NCBI GenBank assembly: GCA_019794795.1
Contig: JAIMFC010000003.1
Location: 153,210 to 217,209 of the forward strand
Direction: 5' to 3'
Length of the DNA: 64,000 nt
Source: Streptococcus gallolyticus
GTDB lineage: Bacteria > Bacillota > Bacilli > Lactobacillales > Streptococcaceae
A program made the position numbers and the translations under genes. Shown in pieces: positions 37,028 to 46,216 of this stretch. Numbering within the stretch: position 1 is the stretch's first letter; every line of letters begins with the position of its first letter. Below the pieces are notes generated by a model that was given only the letters and a program-made list of their open reading frames with translations, did not search any database and had not been told where the DNA came from.

Positions 37028-37252
37028 ATGCAAACAGTTGTTAATTTTGTGAACCAAATTGGAACGATTGGAGGTCTGGTCGGTCTTGGCTGGGCTGCTT
37101 GGGGTGCATGGGACTTGGCTATTGGCATTCGTCGAGAGTTAGACGATAAGAAAGATAAAGGCATCCAAAGTGTGATTCTAGGTGCCCTTCTAGGAGGAGT
37201 TCTGAAGACCCTCTTTTCAGCCCTAGCCGCAGGACTGTCCTCTATTGGGTAA
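37028..37252 (+). CDS. Small hydrophobic transfer protein, possibly pilin-like
   Basis: A 74-residue protein with two hydrophobic helices separated by a charged turn (IGTIGGLVGLGWAAWGAWDL, RRELDDKKDKG, VILGALLGGVLKTLFSALAA). Size, topology and place just before a VirB6-like gene resemble VirB2/TrbC-type subunits, though no signal-peptide cleavage site is obvious. The GTG at 37013 would add five residues; I prefer the ATG at 37028. Confidence 0.65.
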   Translation: MQTVVNFVNQIGTIGGLVGLGWAAWGAWDLAIGIRRELDDKKDKGIQSVILGALLGGVLKTLFSALAAGLSSIG

Positions 37253-37270
37253 GACAAGGAGGTGGTGGTC

Positions 37271-38017
37271 ATGAACCAATCCACACTAGACCAATTAACC
37301 ATGAGTCTCAAAGACTATAATCCAACGGCTTATAACCTGATGGAGACAGTCTCAGGCTCTATGGAAAAAGTCGCCATCTTGCTTCTCTTGCTCTTCATGG
37401 GGATCAACCTGCTTAACTGGAACCAGCAGCTCAAAAGTAATGGCGGGGAATTGAGCTTACAACTTTGGATTGAGGAAATTCTCAAATATGCGATTGCCCT
37501 CTTTCTCATTCTCTATGTGGATGAGATTTTCGATAGTCTATCCTGGCTTTTTAATGTCATTATTAAAATGGTTGCCAAAAGTGGTTTAGATCCATACAAG
37601 GCTCAAGCTCCAGACTTCAAAGGGTTAAATTTTGGAGCTAAACTAATGCTTCAGTTTGTTTACTGGGTTGTTGACTTTATTGGTCAGATCTCAACCAAGT
37701 TATTGATTCTCTTACGTTCCTTTACCCTTTATACTTACAAAGGAATCGCCAAGATTGTGGTTGCTTGTTATATGATGGAGAGCCTACGTCCCATCTGCTT
37801 TGGCTTTTTCAAGCTCTATATTGCGGCAGTCCTTCAGGGTTTGATTTTGGTCGTTGTCATTATGCTTTATCCAGCTATTGTGACCAATGACTTGCTGACG
37901 GTCGCAAAGACTGGAGCCTGGACCAGTGCCTTGATGGCCATTGCCAAGGGCATTATCTACATCATCATGCTATTTGGTAGCCAGCGTATGGCCAAGAACA
38001 TTATGCAGGTGAATTAG
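37271..38017 (+). CDS. VirB6/TrbL-like conjugal transfer membrane protein
   Basis: A 248-residue polytopic membrane protein with about five to six helices (VAILLLLLFMGINLLNWNQQ, ILKYAIALFLILYVDEIFD, AVLQGLILVVVIMLYPAIVT). It fits the VirB6/TrbL-like channel component that Gram-positive type IV systems encode shortly before PrgI and VirB4. Start ATG 37271 is eight bases after AAGGAGG. The next genes follow closely. Confidence 0.75.
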   Translation: MNQSTLDQLTMSLKDYNPTAYNLMETVSGSMEKVAILLLLLFMGINLLNWNQQLKSNGGELSLQLWIEEILKYAIALFLILYVDEIFDSLSWLFNVIIKMVAKSGLDPYKAQAPDFKGLNFGAKLMLQFVYWVVDFIGQISTKLLILLRSFTLYTYKGIAKIVVACYMMESLRPICFGFFKLYIAAVLQGLILVVVIMLYPAIVTNDLLTVAKTGAWTSALMAIAKGIIYIIMLFGSQRMAKNIMQVN

Positions 38018-38027
38018 GGGGATAAGG

Positions 38028-38279
38028 ATGACAAAAAAACACTTACCAAATCGATGGCAAGTATTGATGAAACTTGGAAAAGGTGTCGTAAAAATAACGC
38101 TTTGGGGCCTATTTTTCTTGCTACGAACTATCGTATTTTATTACCTATGTCGCTGGGCATTTCATCCACACTGGCTGGCAGTGCTAAGTGGTTTTGTTTT
38201 AGCTTGTGGAAGTGACATAAGGCTATGTTCTCATTGGAAAGGAAAAAAATGGTTGAAAAGATTTATCACTTTTTGCTGA
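38028..38279 (+). CDS. Small membrane protein of the transfer module (83 aa)
   Basis: A basic N-terminus is followed by two hydrophobic stretches (VVKITLWGLFFLLRTIVFYY and HWLAVLSGFVLACGS). I do not recognise the family. It begins ten bases after the VirB6-like gene with GGGGGATAAGG upstream and overlaps the next ORF by 31 bases, consistent with a shared operon. Confidence 0.55.
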   Translation: MTKKHLPNRWQVLMKLGKGVVKITLWGLFFLLRTIVFYYLCRWAFHPHWLAVLSGFVLACGSDIRLCSHWKGKKWLKRFITFC

Positions 38280-38548
38280 ACTATCCGCTAAGAATTTATG
38301 AGCCATTTGTAGCGTTGCTGGTCATTTTAATACTTAATCTGAGTATTAAAATGATTAAACAGAAGAAGTCGCAATATCTATCAGGGAAAATTAAAGGATA
38401 TAAGATGATCGGTAGAGGATTTCTTCCAGGAGAAATATATTACAAAGAACGTCTTTTTAAATATTATTGTGCAGAGATTGGATTTGTCATATTGTTAGTT
38501 ATTTATGGATGTATCATACTTTTAAAAATATCAAAAGGGATAAAGTAA
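38249..38548 (+). CDS. Small membrane protein of the transfer module (99 aa)
   Basis: Two membrane segments (IYEPFVALLVILILNLSIKM and IGFVILLVIYGCIILLKIS) flank a basic loop. I start it at ATG 38249, preceded by GAAAGG; an ATG at 38225 has no ribosome site. This part of the element is notably AT-rich, as is the 90-base gap after it, and may be a later insertion into the transfer operon. Function unknown. Confidence 0.55.
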   Translation: MVEKIYHFLLNYPLRIYEPFVALLVILILNLSIKMIKQKKSQYLSGKIKGYKMIGRGFLPGEIYYKERLFKYYCAEIGFVILLVIYGCIILLKISKGIK

Positions 38549-38641
38549 CAAATAATACAAATAATAATGACAATGTGAAGAATAATCCAGTGTCCTGTTG
38601 CTTTTTTATTATTAATTATAACATACACAGAAAGGAGCCCT

Positions 38642-38989
38642 ATGACACGATTAGGCAGTGAATTTCTAAAAGCCTTGGATAGCTATGAACGGCCATTCTT
38701 GGGCTATATGACCTTAAGACAGTGGCTTCTGCTCTTTGGGATAGGACTGACGGTACTCGTGACCTCAGTCCTTTTTTGGTTTAAAACACCCGATGTGATT
38801 CTTTATGGCGTTAGTCTATTGGTACTAGCGCCTTTTGTCATTTTTGGGTGTCATATTGATGAAAAAATAAAAGATGAGCTTCGCTTTTTCTTAACCAGAC
38901 AGGAACGAACTTATCAAACAAACTATGACAGAAAGGACTACACAAGAAATGACTTTATTCGGCCGAAAGAAAACCCCGAAACTCTCTAA
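38642..38989 (+). CDS. PrgI-family (VirB3-like) transfer protein
   Basis: A 115-residue protein with two adjacent hydrophobic helices (LTLRQWLLLFGIGLTVL-like region MTLRQWLLLFGIGLTVLVTS and VILYGVSLLVLAPFVIFGCH) and a basic tail, the signature of the PrgI family found directly before VirB4-type ATPases in Gram-positive systems. It overlaps the ATPase gene by 41 bases. AAAGGAGC precedes the ATG. Confidence 0.82.
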   Translation: MTRLGSEFLKALDSYERPFLGYMTLRQWLLLFGIGLTVLVTSVLFWFKTPDVILYGVSLLVLAPFVIFGCHIDEKIKDELRFFLTRQERTYQTNYDRKDYTRNDFIRPKENPETL

Positions 38990-41303
38990 AGCTGAGAAAG
39001 AGCGGGCGAAACGTCTGAGACGAACCATGACCGCCTCTACACAAAATAGCTTAAATTACCAAACCCTAACACCTGATGGCCTAATGACCATCACAAATGA
39101 TACCTACTCCAAGACCTATCGTCTAGGAGATACCAGTTATATCACCGCTACAGATGATGAACGGATTGATGTGATTGAAACCAATGCGGATATCTTCAAC
39201 TCTTTAGATATTGATAACGATATGCAGCTGCTGATCATCAATCGGAGAGTAGAAAGCACTAGCTTGATGTCCATTCGCTATGACCTTGCGGAGGATGGTT
39301 ACGATGATTACCGCAACGAGTACAACGCTATGATTAAGGACCGCTTTTCTCAGGATCAAAATACGTTTAAGGTGGAGAAGTATTTGACCATTACGGCACA
39401 AGCAGATCAAGCGCCCCAAGCCAGCCGTATCCTAGATGATACGGCCAATATCATTGAAAGTCAGTATAGTAGTCTTGGAATTGCTTTTAATGAGATGGAT
39501 GGTTTAGATCGCCTCTTAATCTTTCGCAAACTCCTACGTAAAGAAGCCTTCCTAGACTTCACCTATGAAGATATCGCCTTATCTGGCTTATCTACAAGAG
39601 ATTTTATTGCCCCTAACTATCTGAAGTTCGAAAAAGATTATATGCGAATTGATGATAGCTATGCAAGGGTTCTCTATGTTAGACAGTACCCCACATTTTT
39701 GAATGACAAGCTAATCAAGAATATTTTGGATACAGGTATTGAACTAGCTATTAGTTTACATGCTAAGCCCTACGATACGACCGCAGCCATTAAGAAAATC
39801 AAGACAGTTCAATCGAGTGTCCGAAGAGAAATGATTAAAAGTCAAAAGGCTGCCGCTAAAGATGGGATATCCGCTCATTTAGTGGTTGGAGGAAAGGCAA
39901 GTGAAACTTCTAAGGAAACAGAAAAGTGGACGGAAGAGCTTCAGGATAATGACCAGAAGATGTTTTCAGGTGTCATGGCTATCTACTTATTGGCAGATAG
40001 TCTTGAAGAGCTCAATAACCATACCGAACAAGTCCAACGGTCGGTTCGTAAGAACACCGTTGAACTAGATAAGTGTTATCTCTATCAGGAAGAGGCCCTC
40101 AATACCATTCTGCCGATTGGAGTTCCCTTTATCAATGTGAAACGCCGTTTTATGCGGGATATGACGACCAGTAATCTAGCCACACAAGTTCCCTTTACTA
40201 ATGTGGATCTGCGTTCTTCCAGCCCACGTGCTGTTTATTATGGTCAAAATCAACTCTCTAAAAATGCCGTAACCGTTGATCGTAAGCGTGATTTAAATAC
40301 GGGTTCAGGGGTTATCTTTGGTATTCCAGGTTCTGGAAAGTCGGTATTGGCTAAAGCAGGAGAAATTATTCCAACTCTTTTACGTTATCCTGAAGACCAA
40401 ATCATTATTATTGATGCTGAAGATGAATATACAGGGATTGGTCGTGCCTTTGATGCAGAAATCATTACCATTGCGCCAGGCTCTCCCCATCATTTTAACC
40501 TTCTTGACCTACCTGATAAGGATAAACTCCAGGCGGAAGATAATGACCCTATTGGCCAAAAGTCCAACCTCCTCTCAACCCTCTTTGAGAATATTTTCTC
40601 TGAAGTATCAGATGATGAGTTTGCCATGATTGACCGAGTGACCAGAAAGACCTATGAAGCCTATCCTCAGCCTACTTTCAAAGATTGGCAATCTATTTTA
40701 GAACAGCAGCCTGAAGAGGTGGCGCAAATGCTTGCCTTAAAAGCAGAACCCTACACGAGAGGATCTAATGATATTTTTGCGCATCCAACCAATGTCAATA
40801 TGGAGAATCGCTTCATTATCTTTAACCTGAAGCAATTAAGCGGGAAACTCAAACCCTTTGCGCTTCTTGTCATTCAAGACTATATCTGGAATCAAGTAGT
40901 CAACCACCAAGGAAAAACAACCACTTGGCTTTATTTCGACGAGCTACAGCTTTATTTCAAAAATAAGCTCCAGGCAACCTTCTTTACCGAATTGTATTCT
41001 CGTATTCGGAAATATGGGGCTATTTCCACAGGAATTACCCAAAACCCAGAAACAGTTCTTTCTACAGAAGAAGGACGCAAACTCGTCTCTAACTGTGAAT
41101 TTATGGTTCTCCTGAAGCTCAAGCGTACAGACTTAGAGGCTCTGTCACAAGTGACCCCTCTTACTCCTTCTTTAGAGCGTTTTGTCTTACGCCCCAAGGC
41201 AAAAGGAACGGGCTTAATTGTGGCAGGAGATACGATTGTACCCTTTGAAAATCCTATTTCAAAAGAAACCAAACTTTATCAATTGGTCGCAACAGATGGT
41301 TAA
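38949..41303 (+). CDS. VirB4-type conjugation ATPase
   Basis: A 784-residue ATPase that powers assembly and substrate passage in type IV secretion. Walker A is GIPGSGKSVLAK (about residue 457) and Walker B is WLYFDELQLYF (about 660), followed by FFTELYSRIRKYGAISTGIT and ITQNPETVL typical of VirB4/TrsE proteins. Start ATG 38949 (MTLFGRKK) follows AGAAAGG within the prgI gene; an ATG at 38925 lacks a ribosome site. It lies between the PrgI-like and lysozyme genes, the normal order. Confidence 0.92.
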   Translation: MTLFGRKKTPKLSKAEKERAKRLRRTMTASTQNSLNYQTLTPDGLMTITNDTYSKTYRLGDTSYITATDDERIDVIETNADIFNSLDIDNDMQLLIINRRVESTSLMSIRYDLAEDGYDDYRNEYNAMIKDRFSQDQNTFKVEKYLTITAQADQAPQASRILDDTANIIESQYSSLGIAFNEMDGLDRLLIFRKLLRKEAFLDFTYEDIALSGLSTRDFIAPNYLKFEKDYMRIDDSYARVLYVRQYPTFLNDKLIKNILDTGIELAISLHAKPYDTTAAIKKIKTVQSSVRREMIKSQKAAAKDGISAHLVVGGKASETSKETEKWTEELQDNDQKMFSGVMAIYLLADSLEELNNHTEQVQRSVRKNTVELDKCYLYQEEALNTILPIGVPFINVKRRFMRDMTTSNLATQVPFTNVDLRSSSPRAVYYGQNQLSKNAVTVDRKRDLNTGSGVIFGIPGSGKSVLAKAGEIIPTLLRYPEDQIIIIDAEDEYTGIGRAFDAEIITIAPGSPHHFNLLDLPDKDKLQAEDNDPIGQKSNLLSTLFENIFSEVSDDEFAMIDRVTRKTYEAYPQPTFKDWQSILEQQPEEVAQMLALKAEPYTRGSNDIFAHPTNVNMENRFIIFNLKQLSGKLKPFALLVIQDYIWNQVVNHQGKTTTWLYFDELQLYFKNKLQATFFTELYSRIRKYGAISTGITQNPETVLSTEEGRKLVSNCEFMVLLKLKRTDLEALSQVTPLTPSLERFVLRPKAKGTGLIVAGDTIVPFENPISKETKLYQLVATDG

Positions 41304-41322
41304 GAAAGTGAGGTGGTAAGCC

Positions 41323-43956
41323 ATGTATGAGACAGATCCCAAACAAACACGAAAAGAACGGAAACAACGGATCAAGGAAGGCGTAACAGCCAATCAAACT
41401 AAAGTTCCTAAAGAAGCTCGATTAGATTCTAAAATGGCTTACAAAACAGCCAAAAAGGACTATAAACTGGCAAAAAGAGAGTATGTCTTGCACAAAGGTC
41501 CAAAACCAACGGCTAAAGCCCTCTTCTTTAAGCAACAAAAAGATAAAGCAAAGCTCAATAAACAAGCCGCAAAGACTATTTATAGACGTGCTAAAAAGGC
41601 TGATGATACTTACATTCCTAACCGGTTGAAGAAGCGAGCCAAACAAGGTTCTAAAATGAAGGTAAGACAGGATATTGAACGCACCATGCGGGATAATGAT
41701 ATCTTAGGAGATTGGGTCAAAGCCCGACAAGATATCCGTCAATTTCAATATCAGAAAAACGCTTCAAAGCGTGCTACGAGAGCTGGAGGAAAGCTAGCTA
41801 AGTATTCTATTAAACACAGCTATGGTCAGATTAACAGAGCTTATAACTTTACCCGTGGCCGTGGCTTCACGAGAACCCCTAAAGAATTTTCTTGGGAGGG
41901 AAAACTCACCAAAAAGATGCGCCAGATGAGGCAACGAGCAGCACAGACAAAGGCAGGAAGAGTAGCCAAAGGAACCAGTAAGGCGGTGAAGGTCGTCTCA
42001 AAACCTATCCGCTCTATCTTAGCCAATCCTCTGGCCGTTAAGTCTTATTTTCTGATGTTTCTGATTTTTGCGGTTCTGGCTCTCTTTATGGGTATTTTAG
42101 GAGGTAGTGGCCCCGTCCAGCAAGATGAGTTTGATCTCAATCAATCTTGGCTTAAAATTAGTGAACGAGACCGAGAAAAATCTAATGATAAGGTGGATTA
42201 CTGGACCAACATTGATGACATCCTTTTTTTCATGAATTATCGTTATGGTAGTGAGTGGAATCCAGATAGTAACTGGAAAGAAGGTACAGGAGGAGAGCTA
42301 GCGGGAAATCTTGGCTTTAACCACTATTCGGATGCTCTTAATGATTTATGGAATCATTTAAATGATGACCCCAATAATCTTAAAACGATGGCAGACCTCT
42401 ATAGTTCTTCTTCGTCTTTAAAATGGGCAAAACTCAATAAAGATGAGTTAGAAGAATACAAAGAACTGGTAGAACTGACAAAAGAGGTGGGGCGCTATCC
42501 CTCTTACCAGGAATTAGCCAATCCTTTTTACAGTGACGAAGACCCCTCTTATACCAATCCCTTGACCATCCTGAAGCGTTTTGGTTACACGTCGACAACG
42601 GAAATCTATGAAAAAACACAACTGAAGGCTGTAACTGGTCAGGCTCTACGAGCGCCTTTGTCTGGAAAGGTAAGCATCAAAGAGGATACGCTATCCATTC
42701 AAACAGATGAGGCTATCTTTACTTTTTACAAGGTGGGGAGTCTTCGTGTCACAGATGGTGCTACCGTCTCATCTAGCGATGAATTAGGGAAAGTCACGAT
42801 GAATGGGTATCAAACGATTCAATATCAGAAGCTGGAAGAAAAGGCAACCAAGGAACATAAAGCTAAGTGGACCGCTGTTAATCCAGGTTTTTACTTCCAG
42901 TCTGTCGTTTACAATCAGACAACATCGGTTCTATCGACGCTTGATGGAGATCTTGGTCAAAAAGCAAGAGGGATCAAAGATTACCTAAAGAAAAAAATAC
43001 CGAATCTGACGGATAATGGCCTATCAGCTATGCTGGGAAACTTTGCGACAGAATCCAATATCAATCCTAAAAGAGCTGAAGGAGATTACCTTAATCCACC
43101 AGTTGGGGCTTCAGAGTCTTCCTGGGATGATGAGGCTTGGTTAGCACTTGGAGGTCCAGCTATTTACAATGGAGGGTATGCCAATATTCTCCATCGAGGT
43201 CTTGGCCTAGGTCAATGGACAGATACGGCGGATGGCTCAACTAGGCATACGCTCTTATTAAACTATGCCAAATCAAAGAATAAAAAGTGGTATGATTTGG
43301 AATTGCAGCTGGACTTTATGCTAGAGGGAGATAGTCCTTACTATATAACCAACCTAAAAGCTATTTTAACTAGCACAGATGATGTGGCGACACTAACCAA
43401 ACGTTTTCTTAACAACTGGGAAGGAAATGCAGGAGATAAACTCTTAGAGCGCCAAAATAATGCTAAACAAATCCATACCTTTCTAACACAAACGATTTCA
43501 GGTGGTGGGACATTAGCTTCTTCATGGAACTTCCCTGAAGACTATCGTTCCAAAGTGGGTCAACCACCAAGCCAAGCGGCAATGACTACCCAACAAGGTA
43601 GCGGTTATCCTGTCGGTCAATGTACCTGGTACGCTTATAATCGCCTCGTAGAACTAGGTTCTATCAAAGATCAATCGGGTACATATGGCTATCTTGGTAA
43701 TGGTCAAGACTGGGTCCGAAATCTAGTGGCTAAAGGTTGGAAATACAGCATGACGCCTGTAAAAGGAGCAGTTGTTTCCGTACAAGGTGGCTTTGGTGGA
43801 ACGTATCTTGAGTATGGACATGTGGCCATAGTGGAGCACGTTAACCCTGACGGAACCTTCTTAATCTCAGAATGTAATGTGGCTGGGGTACAAGATAAAG
43901 TACATTTTGCGGTATGGTCACCAGCTTTTTACCACACTTTTGCGACACCAAATTAA
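41323..43956 (+). CDS. VirB1-like peptidoglycan hydrolase with lysozyme and CHAP domains
   Basis: An 877-residue bifunctional wall hydrolase that opens the peptidoglycan for the conjugation channel. Residues 1-235 are very basic and probably cytoplasmic; one membrane helix (YFLMFLIFAVLALFMGILGG, about 240-262); a linker region with a possible M23-like beta fold (LRAPLSGKVSIKEDTLSIQT); a phage-tail-lysozyme-like domain about 544-722 (LTDNGLSAMLGNFATESNIN, GLGLGQWTD); and a C-terminal CHAP amidase/endopeptidase about 760-866 (GYPVGQCTWYAYNRL with the catalytic cysteine, EYGHVAIVEHVNPDGTFLIS with the histidine). Confidence 0.9.
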   Translation: MYETDPKQTRKERKQRIKEGVTANQTKVPKEARLDSKMAYKTAKKDYKLAKREYVLHKGPKPTAKALFFKQQKDKAKLNKQAAKTIYRRAKKADDTYIPNRLKKRAKQGSKMKVRQDIERTMRDNDILGDWVKARQDIRQFQYQKNASKRATRAGGKLAKYSIKHSYGQINRAYNFTRGRGFTRTPKEFSWEGKLTKKMRQMRQRAAQTKAGRVAKGTSKAVKVVSKPIRSILANPLAVKSYFLMFLIFAVLALFMGILGGSGPVQQDEFDLNQSWLKISERDREKSNDKVDYWTNIDDILFFMNYRYGSEWNPDSNWKEGTGGELAGNLGFNHYSDALNDLWNHLNDDPNNLKTMADLYSSSSSLKWAKLNKDELEEYKELVELTKEVGRYPSYQELANPFYSDEDPSYTNPLTILKRFGYTSTTEIYEKTQLKAVTGQALRAPLSGKVSIKEDTLSIQTDEAIFTFYKVGSLRVTDGATVSSSDELGKVTMNGYQTIQYQKLEEKATKEHKAKWTAVNPGFYFQSVVYNQTTSVLSTLDGDLGQKARGIKDYLKKKIPNLTDNGLSAMLGNFATESNINPKRAEGDYLNPPVGASESSWDDEAWLALGGPAIYNGGYANILHRGLGLGQWTDTADGSTRHTLLLNYAKSKNKKWYDLELQLDFMLEGDSPYYITNLKAILTSTDDVATLTKRFLNNWEGNAGDKLLERQNNAKQIHTFLTQTISGGGTLASSWNFPEDYRSKVGQPPSQAAMTTQQGSGYPVGQCTWYAYNRLVELGSIKDQSGTYGYLGNGQDWVRNLVAKGWKYSMTPVKGAVVSVQGGFGGTYLEYGHVAIVEHVNPDGTFLISECNVAGVQDKVHFAVWSPAFYHTFATPN

Positions 43957-43978
43957 AAATAGAAAGAAGGAATGACGC

Positions 43979-44620
43979 ATGAAAATGCTTGATACTGAAA
44001 AACTCAAATTCTTAAAGCTGGCAGGGCTTGGTTTTGCGGTTGTCCTCGTTTTAGGCTTAGTTTTTTGGTTTAGTCTAGCGACAACGAAAAACAATCAGGC
44101 AACGAAAGAGGAAAAACCAATAACCAAACAAATGAAAAAAATAGAAGGTTCAGAAGTCACAACAGCTTATGTCAAGGACTTTCTAGCCGCTTACTTTACC
44201 AAGAAGGATTTAGGAGAGAACCGTAATCGCTACCTCCCTTTTATGACAGAAGCTGCTTACCAACAAGAGGTGAATAGCGAAGAGGAACCTGCCACACAAG
44301 CCTATAAAGGCTATGTCGTGGATACAAAGTTAAAATCCGCAACGATTTATATTGATGACGTTAACCATGTGGCACTGGCGACAGTCAATTATACCCAAAC
44401 ACAGCTTCAAAAAAAGAATGACTATACCAACGCCCAAAAAGACGTCCTATCAACTAGTACCATTCGAATCACCTATATTAAACAAGATAAGAAATACCTG
44501 ATTAGTCACATTGAGCCTATTTTAATTGTCGATACCTTAAATGCTAGTCAAGAGGCTTCTATCCCAACACTGAATCACCCCAATACAAACCAATCAACTG
44601 AAGGAGAAAACACACCATGA
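43979..44620 (+). CDS. VirB8/TcpC-like transfer protein
   Basis: A 213-residue protein with one N-terminal membrane helix (AGLGFAVVLVLGLVFWFSLA) and an extracellular part about 55-190 that looks like the NTF2-like fold of VirB8/TcpC proteins (VKDFLAAYFTKKDLGENRNR, ATIYIDDVNHVALATVNYTQ, STIRITYIKQDKKYLISHIE). It sits next to the wall hydrolase, as in other Gram-positive systems. AAGAAGG precedes the ATG; the stop overlaps the next start. Confidence 0.75.
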   Translation: MKMLDTEKLKFLKLAGLGFAVVLVLGLVFWFSLATTKNNQATKEEKPITKQMKKIEGSEVTTAYVKDFLAAYFTKKDLGENRNRYLPFMTEAAYQQEVNSEEEPATQAYKGYVVDTKLKSATIYIDDVNHVALATVNYTQTQLQKKNDYTNAQKDVLSTSTIRITYIKQDKKYLISHIEPILIVDTLNASQEASIPTLNHPNTNQSTEGENTP

Positions 44621-44889
44621 CCAAATTAGAAACGTTAGAAAAACAACGGACGAAAGCACAAGGAAAACTGGAGGATTACCTAGCAAAAGTCAAAAAAGAA
44701 GAAGAGCGTATCAGAGAGCTTGACACGCAAATTATTTTGGCAAAACATGAAGAACGCTCAGATTATTTAGCTAAGCATAACCTAACTTGGGCAGATATCG
44801 AAAAAGCTCTTGCGGAAGGAAAATTGAAAGGAGATGCGAAACATGTACCGTTTAACCAATCTGACACTGGACACGACAACGACTTATAA
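44617..44889 (+). CDS. DUF4315-like small coiled-coil protein
   Basis: A 90-residue charged protein dominated by a coiled coil (LEKQRTKAQGKLEDYLAKVK, EERIRELDTQIILAKHEE) with a C-terminal helix NLTWADIEKALAEGKLKG. It resembles the small DUF4315-type proteins common in conjugative-element transfer operons. It starts in an ATGA overlap with the VirB8-like gene and overlaps the next gene by 47 bases. Confidence 0.65.
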   Translation: MTKLETLEKQRTKAQGKLEDYLAKVKKEEERIRELDTQIILAKHEERSDYLAKHNLTWADIEKALAEGKLKGDAKHVPFNQSDTGHDNDL

Positions 44890-45685
44890 GAACAAGGATT
44901 TGGTTTATCAAGCCTTGGAACGTGAAAATGCCAAAGTGAAGCACCAGGAGGCAGAAGGAATGCTTTTGGTGGAAGAGTTGGATAAAAAGGGAGTTGTGAT
45001 TTATCAGGAGGAGATCTATCTCCCTTTTGATGGCATAGCAGATAGTCTTTTTCTAAAAAGTGGAGCTCCTACTCATCAAGAGGAAGAACAGTCCAACCAG
45101 AAGCGTTTTTGGGCACGTTCTAGAGATAAGAACAGCCGAGGACCCAGCAAAAAAGAGAAACAAGAGCCTAGAGAGGCTTTCTCGGACACAGAAAAACAAT
45201 CGAATAAGGGAAAAAGCAAACCTTCTCTCCTGAAGCTCTTATGGCAGGGGCCTCTTCTGATCGGGCTAGTAGGGAGTCTTGCGATTGCTGGCTTTACGGC
45301 CACACTATCAGTCAAACAAGAAAAAGCTCTCTCAAATCTGAGCCAACAAGTGAAACAGTTAAAAAGCCTTCAGACAGAGACAGGGAAACTAGATACTTTT
45401 GTTCGCTACTTCTTGCCACATTACTATTCAGAACAAGTGGACCTTGATGATTTTGTGTCTCCAAAACTGGAACTCAAACACCCATCTGGCCAATTACAAT
45501 CGGTCATTCTAGAGTCAGTGAACCAAACAGAAGATGAGACTTATCAGCTAACCTACGTTGTGTCTGTCAAAGAGGGAGAGACTAGAAAACAAAAACGGCT
45601 AACCCTAACCGTTGAATCAGTTTCTACGACTCCTTATGGTTACCAGGTTGTTAAAGAACCGAAACAAACGAATTATCCAAAATAG
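44843..45685 (+). CDS. Single-pass membrane transfer protein
   Basis: A 280-residue protein: a cytoplasmic N-terminal domain of about 75 residues, a highly charged linker, one membrane helix (WQGPLLIGLVGSLAIAGFTA, about residues 135-155), a short coiled coil (LSNLSQQVKQLKSLQTETGK) and an extracellular domain (FVRYFLPHYYSEQVDLDDFV, TYQLTYVVSVKEGETRKQKR) whose pattern resembles a second VirB8-like NTF2 fold. I start at ATG 44843, nine bases after AAAGGAG. Possibly a partner of the VirB8-like protein encoded two genes upstream. Confidence 0.65.
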   Translation: MYRLTNLTLDTTTTYKNKDLVYQALERENAKVKHQEAEGMLLVEELDKKGVVIYQEEIYLPFDGIADSLFLKSGAPTHQEEEQSNQKRFWARSRDKNSRGPSKKEKQEPREAFSDTEKQSNKGKSKPSLLKLLWQGPLLIGLVGSLAIAGFTATLSVKQEKALSNLSQQVKQLKSLQTETGKLDTFVRYFLPHYYSEQVDLDDFVSPKLELKHPSGQLQSVILESVNQTEDETYQLTYVVSVKEGETRKQKRLTLTVESVSTTPYGYQVVKEPKQTNYPK

Positions 45686-45697
45686 AAAGGGAACGTT

Positions 45698-46216
45698 ATG
45701 GAACAAGCAAGAACAAGTCATTCCCTCGCCTTAAAGGGCAAGATTACGTTAGAGATGACCATTCAGGCACTCTATGCCCTTCACAAGGCTTACCAGGATC
45801 ACCAACAATACAAGCTAGACCATAAAGTGTTTGAAGGCGAGACCCGTTTTAATGACTTTATGGCGACTAGTTCCCAAAAAGATGTGGAACAGCTTTTGAG
45901 TAGTGAAGTCCATCTGGAGAAGTTGAAATATTATCTAGAAGAAGCCAAGGTTGGCTTTACCTACCACCAAAAAGGGGACACGACCTATCTCATTTTTGAA
46001 AGTAAAAACCGTCTTTTGGCTGAAAAAGCCATTAAGAATATGTTGTCCGATATCACAAAGACTCCTGAGAAACTGGAAAATTTTTCTAAAAAAGTCTTGA
46101 GGAAACCTCATGAAATGAGTCCAGAAGAAAAACTTGCCTACTATAAGACCAATGCCGTCTATAAAGGATTAAGTCCAGTTGTCACCAAAGAAATTGGAAA
46201 GGAGAAAGCACGATGA
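45698..46216 (+). CDS. pcfB: PcfB-family protein (DUF3801)
   Basis: A 172-residue cytoplasmic protein of the PcfB family, which in pCF10 binds the coupling protein and relaxosome. Features: the N-terminal GKITLEMTIQALYALHKAYQ, central HLEKLKYYLEEAKVGFTYHQ and KGDTTYLIFESKNRLLAEKA. Its stop overlaps the ATG of the VirD4 gene, matching the pcfB-pcfC order of pCF10. AAAGGG precedes the start. Confidence 0.82.
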   Translation: MEQARTSHSLALKGKITLEMTIQALYALHKAYQDHQQYKLDHKVFEGETRFNDFMATSSQKDVEQLLSSEVHLEKLKYYLEEAKVGFTYHQKGDTTYLIFESKNRLLAEKAIKNMLSDITKTPEKLENFSKKVLRKPHEMSPEEKLAYYKTNAVYKGLSPVVTKEIGKEKAR